From JBPBQZ01 sp050955105 (lineage in GTDB: Bacteria > Pseudomonadota > Gammaproteobacteria > Burkholderiales > Burkholderiaceae): a DNA stretch of 31,918 nt. The DNA is taken from the NCBI GenBank assembly GCA_050955105.1, contig JBPBQZ010000113.1, positions 1 through 31,918 on the forward strand, written 5' to 3'. Each line of letters starts with the position of its first letter. Position 1 is the first letter of the stretch. Of the stretch, positions 26,025 through 31,918 are shown piece by piece. Both the position numbers and the translations under genes were made by a program. The notes beneath the pieces were generated by a model that made no database searches, was not told where the DNA came from, and saw only the letters and a list, made by a program, of their open reading frames with translations.

Positions 26025-28267
26025 GCGAGATGCCGAAGGCAAGGGACGACGGCGCGAAGAAAACGCCAGGCCCGGGCGCCGGCGCCACGCCGCCCAGTGC
26101 GCCAGATAGCGAAGTCGTCGCGCTGGCACGGCGCGCCGGCCTGGCGGTAGATTGGCAGGACGCGCAAGGCCGCAAACAGCGCGTGTCGGAAGCCACGTTG
26201 GAGCGCCTGCTGGAACGCCTGGGACTGCCATGCGGTAGCGCCGCGCAGGTGCGCCGCAGCCTCGGCCAGCTCGATGCCGAAGCGCCCGAACGTCGGCTGC
26301 CGCCGCTGATTACCGCGCAGGCAGACCGCGTCATCGAACTGCGCGGCGGCGGCATTCGGCCCGGCACCCGTTACCGCATCGAATTCGAGCAAGGCGGCGG
26401 CTTGCAAGGCTTCGCGTCCGCGCCGCGCGGCGACACCACACTGATTTCGCCGATCAGCGAAATCGGTTATCACACACTGTTTATCGACGACAAGCGTTGC
26501 CGGCTGGCGGTCGCGCCGGCGCGCTGCTTCAGCATCGCCGACGCCACCGCCGACAAGCCGCGCCTGTGGGCCGTCGGTGCGCAGGTCTATGGACTGCGGC
26601 GCACCGGTGACGGCGGCGCTGGCGACTACACGGCCTTGGCCGAACTGGCGCGCTCGGCCGCCGCGCACGGCGCCCACGCGCTGGCCATCAGTCCGGTGCA
26701 TGCAATGTTTTCCGCGCAACCGGAAAAATACAGTCCCTATTCGCCGTCCAGCCGTTTGTTCAGCAATGTGCTGCACGCCGACTTCGCGCAAACCTTTGGG
26801 CAGACGCGCGTCGACGCGGCGCTGCGCGAAGCCGATTTGGGCGAGACGTTCGCGCAACTGGAAAGCTTGCCGCTGATCGACTGGCCCGCGTTCGCGCGCG
26901 CCAAGCTCGCGCTGGCTCGGCAGTTGTTCGACAGCTTCGTCGGACAGCCGCCAGACGCAGCGCTGCAACAAGAATTCAAGGCATTCTGCGCAGCGGGTGG
27001 CCAGGCACTGACAGACCACGCACGCTTCGAAGCCTTGCAGGCACACCGGCTGGCCGACGATCCGAACGATGGCTATTGGCGCAAATGGCCGGAAGCCTTA
27101 CGCGACGCGCGCTCCGAAGCGGTCGAGCGCTTCGCCGAAGCGCATCGCGCTGAAGTCGACTTTCACCTGTTCCTGCAATGGCTGGCGCAGCGCGGGCTGG
27201 CCGCGGCGCAAGCCGCAGCGCGCGACGCCGGCATGCCGATCGGCCTGATCGCCGATTTGGCAGTAGGCTGCGACAGCGCCGGCAGCCACGCCTGGAGTTA
27301 TCGCGACGACATGCTCGAAGGCGTTTCTGTGGGCGCGCCACCCGACCTGTTCAACCAGGCCGGACAAGCCTGGGGCCTCACCACCTTCTCGCCGCGAGCG
27401 ATGGTGAATCAGGGCTTCTCGGCCTTCATCGATATGTTGCGCGCCGCCTTCACCTACGCTGGCGGCGTGCGCATCGATCACGTGCTCGGGCTGCGTCGGC
27501 TCTGGCTGGTGCCGGAAGGCGCGCCGGCCAGTGAAGGCGCTTACCTGAACTATCCGTTCGACGACCTGATGCGCCTGATCGCACTGGAGTCATGGCGTCA
27601 CCGTGCGGTGGTCATCGGTGAAGACCTGGGCACGGTGCCGGAAGGCTTCCGCGATCGCCTCGCCAGCGCAGGGCTGCTCGGCATGAGCGTGCTGTGGTTC
27701 CAGCGCCAGCCGGCTGAAGACGGCGCGGGCTTTATCCCCCCCGCGGCCTGGTCACCGCATGCACTGGCGATGACCACCACGCACGATCTGCCGACGATTG
27801 CCGGCTGGTGGTCCGGCAGCGATATCGAATGGCGCGCGCGCGTTGGGCAAACACCCGCGGATGGCGTCGCCGCGCAGCAGGCAGAGCGCGAGGTCGACCG
27901 CGGCAAGCTGTGGCAAGCGCTGCTGCACGCCGGCTGCGCGGGCGCATCCAAAACACCCGACGCAGCCGAAACCCGCGCCGCACCGCAAAGATCCGCGCTA
28001 CCCGACGCACCGCCGATCGATGCCGCACTCCAATACGTAACGTTGACGCCCGCCCCGCTCGTCAGCTATCCGCTGGAAGACCTGCTCGGCCTCGTCGAGC
28101 AACCCAACCTGCCCGGCTCGATCGACGAACACCCGAACTGGCGCCAGCGCATGCAGGCCGCCGCGTCGACTCTGCTCGACCAGCCCGTCGTCGCAGCGCG
28201 GCTGGCGCGCATCGCTGAACTGCGCGCCGCGCCCGCGGCGCTGCAGCCCGCGCCATCCCAAGACTGA
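26021..28267 (+). CDS. malQ: 4-alpha-glucanotransferase MalQ (amylomaltase, GH77)
   Basis: MalQ transfers glucan segments between maltooligosaccharides, recycling chains too short for TreY and releasing glucose. The protein has 748 aa, the longer class with an extra N-terminal region (about residues 25-180), as in E. coli-type MalQ. The GH77 barrel contains the nucleophile D486 (VRIDHVLGLRRLW), the general acid E534 (IGEDLGTVP) and the third carboxylate D589 (THDLPTIAGWW). The region GVSVGAPPDLFNQAGQAWG is strongly diagnostic. A Pro/Ala-rich insertion (about 640-668) interrupts the C-terminal part. The start is an ATGA overlap with treZ, which indicates coupling; the product's partners TreY and TreZ flank it. 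Confidence 0.95.
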   Translation: MSEMPKARDDGAKKTPGPGAGATPPSAPDSEVVALARRAGLAVDWQDAQGRKQRVSEATLERLLERLGLPCGSAAQVRRSLGQLDAEAPERRLPPLITAQADRVIELRGGGIRPGTRYRIEFEQGGGLQGFASAPRGDTTLISPISEIGYHTLFIDDKRCRLAVAPARCFSIADATADKPRLWAVGAQVYGLRRTGDGGAGDYTALAELARSAAAHGAHALAISPVHAMFSAQPEKYSPYSPSSRLFSNVLHADFAQTFGQTRVDAALREADLGETFAQLESLPLIDWPAFARAKLALARQLFDSFVGQPPDAALQQEFKAFCAAGGQALTDHARFEALQAHRLADDPNDGYWRKWPEALRDARSEAVERFAEAHRAEVDFHLFLQWLAQRGLAAAQAAARDAGMPIGLIADLAVGCDSAGSHAWSYRDDMLEGVSVGAPPDLFNQAGQAWGLTTFSPRAMVNQGFSAFIDMLRAAFTYAGGVRIDHVLGLRRLWLVPEGAPASEGAYLNYPFDDLMRLIALESWRHRAVVIGEDLGTVPEGFRDRLASAGLLGMSVLWFQRQPAEDGAGFIPPAAWSPHALAMTTTHDLPTIAGWWSGSDIEWRARVGQTPADGVAAQQAEREVDRGKLWQALLHAGCAGASKTPDAAETRAAPQRSALPDAPPIDAALQYVTLTPAPLVSYPLEDLLGLVEQPNLPGSIDEHPNWRQRMQAAASTLLDQPVVAARLARIAELRAAPAALQPAPSQD

Positions 28268-28293
28268 TTTCGCTTCGATCGCCCAGAGACGCC

Positions 28294-31119
28294 ATGACGC
28301 TTCCCCTCGCCACCTTGCGCCTGCAGTTCCACAAGGACTTCACCTTCGACGACGCACTGCGGCACGTCGACTACTTCGCGGGCTTGGGCGTCAGCCACCT
28401 CTACGCCTCGCCCATCACCACCGCGCAACCCGGCTCCACGCACGGCTACGACACCGTCGACTACACACGCATCAATCCTGAATTAGGTGGCGAGGTCGCG
28501 TTCGATCGACTGGTCGATGCGCTGCGTGCGCGCGGCATGGGGCTGGTCATCGACATCGTGCCGAACCATATGGGCGTAGGCGGCGGCCATAACGCCTGGT
28601 GGCTCGACTTGCTCGAATACGGTCCCACTGCAACGCACGCGCAATTTTTCGATGCCGATTGGGAAGCCGCCGACCCGACCTTGCACGGCAGGCTGCTGGC
28701 ACCGTTCCTTGGCGAGCCCTATGGCGATGCGCTGGAGGCAGGTAAGCTGAGCTTGCAATACGACGCCACCTACCGGCGCTTTTTCGTCGCTTACTACGCT
28801 CACGTGTTGCCGGTGCGGCGCGAGGACTACGCAGGCATTTTGGCGCTGGATAAGCCAGCGGATGGCGATCCGCTCGATGGCTGCAGCGACGCGCAAATCG
28901 ACGCGGCACTCGAGCGCTTCGCACCGGACGGCCCGGCCGGTCGCGAGCGCCTGCATGCGCTGCTCGAACGCCAGCACTATCGTCTGGCCTGGTGGCGCAC
29001 CGCCTCCGACGAAATCAACTGGCGGCGCTTCTTCGACATCAGCGCGCTGGCGGGGATGCGGCAGGAAGACCCGGTCGTCTTCGACGCGTCGCACGCGCTG
29101 GTGCTGCGTTTGTATGAAGCAGGACGCATCGACGGCGTACGCATCGACCACGTCGACGGCATGGCCGAACCGCGCGAATACTGTCAACGGCTGCGCGCCA
29201 AGCTGGAAGCCGCGCACGCCAAACGACCGGAAGCGCTGCGCGCGGGCAAGCCCTGGATCGTCATCGAAAAAATCCTCGCACGTGGCGAAGCCATGCGCCT
29301 TGACTGGCAAGTCGACGGCACCACCGGCTACGACTTCCTCAACGACGCCGGCGCGCTGCTGCACGATCCGGCTGGCGCCGCACCGCTGGCCGCCGCCTGG
29401 CATGCACTGAGTGGACGGCCGGCCGACTTCGCCGACGAAGCCCTCGTCGCGCGCCGTAAGATGCTGGCCGAAAACCTCGCCGCTGAGCTCGACCGCTGCG
29501 CGCGCAGCCTGCATCGGCTCGCGCGCGCCGGGCTGGCTACGCGCGATATCTCGTTCATTGCGATTCGGCGCGTGCTGATCGAACTGCTGGTGCACTACCC
29601 GGTATATCGAATCTATCCGCAAGCAGGCCGCCGCAGTGTTGAAGACGAACGCTACTTCGCGGTCGCACGCGATGGTGCGCGGCGCACGCTGCGGCGTGCC
29701 GACTGGTCATTGCTCGAGCAGCTCGATGCGTGGCTGGGCGGCGCCGATTTGCCCGCGGTTCCCGACGACACTGCGGCGCCCCCCAGCGCCGACGCGCCCG
29801 GGCCCGATCAACTCGACGCCTGGCGGCGCGGCGCGCTGGCACTGTTCTCGCAACTCAGTTCACCCACCGCCGCCAAGTCAGTGGAGGACACCGCCTGCTA
29901 TCGCTACGGGCGCTTGATATCGCGTAACGAAGTGGGTGCCGATCCGGGCGATTTTTCGTTGTCGGTGGCAGATTTTCACGCACTCAACCGCCAACGCGCG
30001 CAAGACTTCCCGCACGCGCTGCTCGCTACCGCCACGCATGATCACAAACGCGGTGAAGACGTGCGTGCGCGGCTCGCCGTGCTCAGCGAAATGCCGGAAG
30101 AATGGATTGCCACCGCACGGCGCTGGTCGCAATTGAATTTGCCGCAACGGCGCGCCTTGGAAGACCTCACGAGCGAGGGTGCGCAGACCTGGGCACCTGG
30201 CGCGGCTGCCGAGAACATGCTGTATCAAACGCTGGTCGGCTGCTGGCCGCTCGGGCTGCAAGCCGACGATGCGGAGGGCATTCACGCACTGGCAGAGCGC
30301 GTGGCGCAATGGCAGGAGAAAGCGCTGCGTGAAGCCAAGCTCGATACCGACTGGTTCGCGCCGAACGAGGCGTATGAGCATGGCAGCCGCGAATTTCTGT
30401 TCGATATTCTGAGTCCGCAGCGGCGCGACGGGTTTATTGCTTCACTGGTCGAGTTTGTCGAACGCATCGCACCGGCGGGTGTGATCAACAGTCTGCAGCA
30501 GACCTTGTTGCGGCTGACTTGCCCCGGCATACCCGATCTGTATCAAGGCACCGAATGGTGGGATTGGAGCTTGGTCGATCCGGATAATCGGCGTGCGGTC
30601 GATTACGACGCGCGTCAGCAGGCGTTGCAAGATCTGGGCAATGCCAAGGCCGCCGAATTGCTCAACACCTGGCGCGACGGTCGCTTGAAAATGGCGGTAG
30701 TTCAGCGCGCGCTCGCATTGCGCCGGCGCCTGCCGGAACTGTTCAGTGATGGCGAATATCTTCCGCTGGAAGTCGAGGGCGCACATGCCAATTCGGTGAT
30801 CGCGTTCGCGCGGCGACTTGAAGACGCATGGGTACTTGTCGTGGCAACACGGCTTGCCGCACCGCTGCTTGACGACGATCCCACGGCGTCACCGGAAGAC
30901 CACGCCATCGCCCGCTCGCATACGCACACGTCTTCGCCATTGCCGTATGTCCCCGCGCCCCACTGGCAAGATACGCGCATTCTGCTGCCCACAGCGCTGG
31001 GCAATAGGGTATGGCTCGATCAGCTCAACGGGCACACCTGTCGGGGAACGAATGGCGCCCTGCCGGTAACGGACGTATTGCATAGCTGGCCGGTCGCCCT
31101 GCTTTTACTGGAAAGCTGA
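28294..31119 (+). CDS. treY: Malto-oligosyltrehalose synthase TreY
   Basis: TreY converts the reducing-end alpha-1,4 bond of a maltooligosaccharide into an alpha,alpha-1,1 bond, giving maltooligosyltrehalose for TreZ. The product has 941 aa and belongs to GH13_26. The N-terminus (ATLRLQFHKDFTFDDA) and the motif YASPITTAQPGSTHGYD are diagnostic. Region I reads DIVPNHMG. The nucleophile is D285 (GVRIDHVDGM), the general acid E325 (IVIEKIL) and the third carboxylate D583 (THDHKRGEDVRAR). The motif CPGIPDLYQGTEWWDWSLVDPDNRR near residues 748-770 completes the family pattern. A weak AGAG ribosome-binding site precedes the ATG. It lies 26 bases after malQ and is the last co-directional gene of the glucan/trehalose cluster. 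Confidence 0.96.
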   Translation: MTLPLATLRLQFHKDFTFDDALRHVDYFAGLGVSHLYASPITTAQPGSTHGYDTVDYTRINPELGGEVAFDRLVDALRARGMGLVIDIVPNHMGVGGGHNAWWLDLLEYGPTATHAQFFDADWEAADPTLHGRLLAPFLGEPYGDALEAGKLSLQYDATYRRFFVAYYAHVLPVRREDYAGILALDKPADGDPLDGCSDAQIDAALERFAPDGPAGRERLHALLERQHYRLAWWRTASDEINWRRFFDISALAGMRQEDPVVFDASHALVLRLYEAGRIDGVRIDHVDGMAEPREYCQRLRAKLEAAHAKRPEALRAGKPWIVIEKILARGEAMRLDWQVDGTTGYDFLNDAGALLHDPAGAAPLAAAWHALSGRPADFADEALVARRKMLAENLAAELDRCARSLHRLARAGLATRDISFIAIRRVLIELLVHYPVYRIYPQAGRRSVEDERYFAVARDGARRTLRRADWSLLEQLDAWLGGADLPAVPDDTAAPPSADAPGPDQLDAWRRGALALFSQLSSPTAAKSVEDTACYRYGRLISRNEVGADPGDFSLSVADFHALNRQRAQDFPHALLATATHDHKRGEDVRARLAVLSEMPEEWIATARRWSQLNLPQRRALEDLTSEGAQTWAPGAAAENMLYQTLVGCWPLGLQADDAEGIHALAERVAQWQEKALREAKLDTDWFAPNEAYEHGSREFLFDILSPQRRDGFIASLVEFVERIAPAGVINSLQQTLLRLTCPGIPDLYQGTEWWDWSLVDPDNRRAVDYDARQQALQDLGNAKAAELLNTWRDGRLKMAVVQRALALRRRLPELFSDGEYLPLEVEGAHANSVIAFARRLEDAWVLVVATRLAAPLLDDDPTASPEDHAIARSHTHTSSPLPYVPAPHWQDTRILLPTALGNRVWLDQLNGHTCRGTNGALPVTDVLHSWPVALLLLES

Positions 31120-31200
31120 TTGGAAAGCCTGGCGCCAAAAAACGCTGTCAAACTGTGAAATCCTGCGGCGATATCGCCACAGTAAGGTATAAGTCCGTCA

Positions 31201-31240
31201 GTATAACGGCCGGGAGTTTCAGGTTCCCGTTACGTTGTAC
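31201..31240. repeat. Extended imperfect inverted repeat upstream of the unknown edge gene
   Basis: Outer arms GTATAACG (31201-31208) and CGTTGTAC (31233-31240) match at seven of eight positions, the last as a G-T wobble in RNA. Inner arms CGGGA (31211-31215) and TCCCG (31225-31229) are perfect. The spacers are two and three bases. A separate perfect palindrome, GGCGATATCGCC, lies at 31167-31178. Together they fill the spacer between treY and the next gene. They could be an operator, an RNA leader structure or a terminator of the treY transcript; no T-run follows. Confidence 0.45.
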
Positions 31241-31260
31241 TAAACAAGTGCCTTCACCCT

Positions 31261-31918
31261 ATGCCAGTTGCTGCGCCCTATTCTCTAGAACAACTCGAAA
31301 AGCTGGGCTCCGACACGCAAAGGAGGCTATTAGACATAGCTTCCACTACCGACGATTTGTTGCTTATCGACGAGTTGGAACCAATTCGACTAGCCCCCAG
31401 CAGTACTCCAAATGATTTTTATCGGCTGGTTTGCCGCTTGATGCCCCGCATCAACGAATGCCGGTACGACGCGAGACAGCAAAAAGTCGAAACGCTGGAG
31501 GGCACTTACGACATCAAAAGCCGAGTGCGCGTGCAATGGTTACTCATTAAATACGCATTACTGTCAACCGTAGCCGCCTATTTCGAAAAAATCTATTATC
31601 TCGACTTAACAGAATGCGAACGTGACGAGGCTGACGTTGCGTTGAATCTCGCTTGCTCCGCGCTAAGCACATTTCCGAAACGTTCTGATGGCCTGCTGGA
31701 TCCCATCGATCTTAGCCGCTTGGACGTATTTGGAGATTTCATACTTGAGAAGCTTTGCAACTCGGAACGCGACGGCTTCAGCCGCCTTCAGGAATTGGAG
31801 AAATTTCTCGACGAAATACTGAACGTGGGTGCTTTCGCGTCCTCGTATTCGCAGCTCCTCGATAACTCCGTCGCGTGGACAAACAGTATTGAAGAGGCCG
31901 TCGATGTCGAATGTTCGC
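31261..31918 (+). CDS. Unrecognised protein, 3' end outside the window
   Basis: An open frame starts at the ATG at 31261 and runs 219 codons without a stop to the window edge. Its first residues read MPVAAPYSLEQLEKLGSD. I do not recognise a family. The visible part looks soluble, acidic and mostly helical, with a repeated Leu-rich pattern (for example VQWLLIKYALLSTVAAYFEK at about 97-116) that might be a hydrophobic helix in a helical bundle. No signal peptide is apparent. Its base composition and codon use (frequent TTA, CTA, ATA, AAA) are clearly more AT-rich than the glycogen cluster, which suggests acquisition by horizontal transfer. No good ribosome-binding site precedes the ATG, so the start is uncertain. 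An extended inverted repeat lies 20 bases upstream. Confidence 0.6.
   Translation, partial: MPVAAPYSLEQLEKLGSDTQRRLLDIASTTDDLLLIDELEPIRLAPSSTPNDFYRLVCRLMPRINECRYDARQQKVETLEGTYDIKSRVRVQWLLIKYALLSTVAAYFEKIYYLDLTECERDEADVALNLACSALSTFPKRSDGLLDPIDLSRLDVFGDFILEKLCNSERDGFSRLQELEKFLDEILNVGAFASSYSQLLDNSVAWTNSIEEAVDVECS

Overview
The window looks like a chromosomal segment of a betaproteobacterium of the family Burkholderiaceae (Burkholderia sensu lato). The reasons are a high-GC coding style, two small secreted DUF4148 proteins, a DUF3309 membrane peptide, a topoisomerase IB, and a large GlgE/TreS-type glucan-trehalose cluster with Ala/Pro/Ser-rich extensions. The genus cannot be fixed from sequence reading alone. 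No rRNA, tRNA, CRISPR array, insertion sequence or phage gene was seen.

Layout. (1) 1-1982: the 3' part of an EAL-domain c-di-GMP phosphodiesterase gene and a convergent hypothetical gene. (2) 2081-5339: a molybdate module. A ModE-box-like operator precedes modA-modB-modC, and modE lies tail-to-tail with modC and has its own start at the far side. (3) 5340-7072: small genes, namely a 52-aa DUF3309 peptide and two paralogous DUF4148 exported proteins, each followed by a clear hairpin terminator and separated by unusually AT-rich leaders. (4) 7073-9807: two minus-strand genes, topoisomerase IB and an MFS exporter. (5) 9808-10326: a divergent non-coding region with a TATAAT element for the MFS gene and an imperfect palindrome. 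(6) 10327-31119: about 20.8 kb of co-directional alpha-glucan/trehalose genes in the order glgA, glgE, treS-mak, glgB, glgX, treZ, malQ, treY. (7) 31120-31918: a spacer with an extended inverted repeat, then the 5' part of an unrecognised, more AT-rich gene that runs off the window.

How the genes work together. By established pathway knowledge, TreS isomerises trehalose to maltose, its fused maltokinase makes maltose-1-phosphate, GlgE polymerises this into alpha-1,4-glucan and GlgB branches it. GlgX debranches, MalQ disproportionates short chains, and TreY then TreZ turn linear maltooligosaccharides back into trehalose. GlgA supplies glucosyl units from a sugar nucleotide. No glgC, glgP, otsA or otsB lies in the window. 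The set therefore encodes a closed trehalose-glucan cycle with one sugar-nucleotide entry point, comparable to clusters described in Pseudomonas.

The most unusual item is the GlgE polypeptide. A second GH13-like domain, about 470 residues long, is fused to its N-terminus. It aligns with the GlgE catalytic core but has lost the general acid and the third catalytic carboxylate, so it is probably a pseudoenzyme or binding domain. I found no clearly undescribed multi-gene system. The unrecognised gene at the right edge and the inverted repeat just before it are the least explained part of the window.
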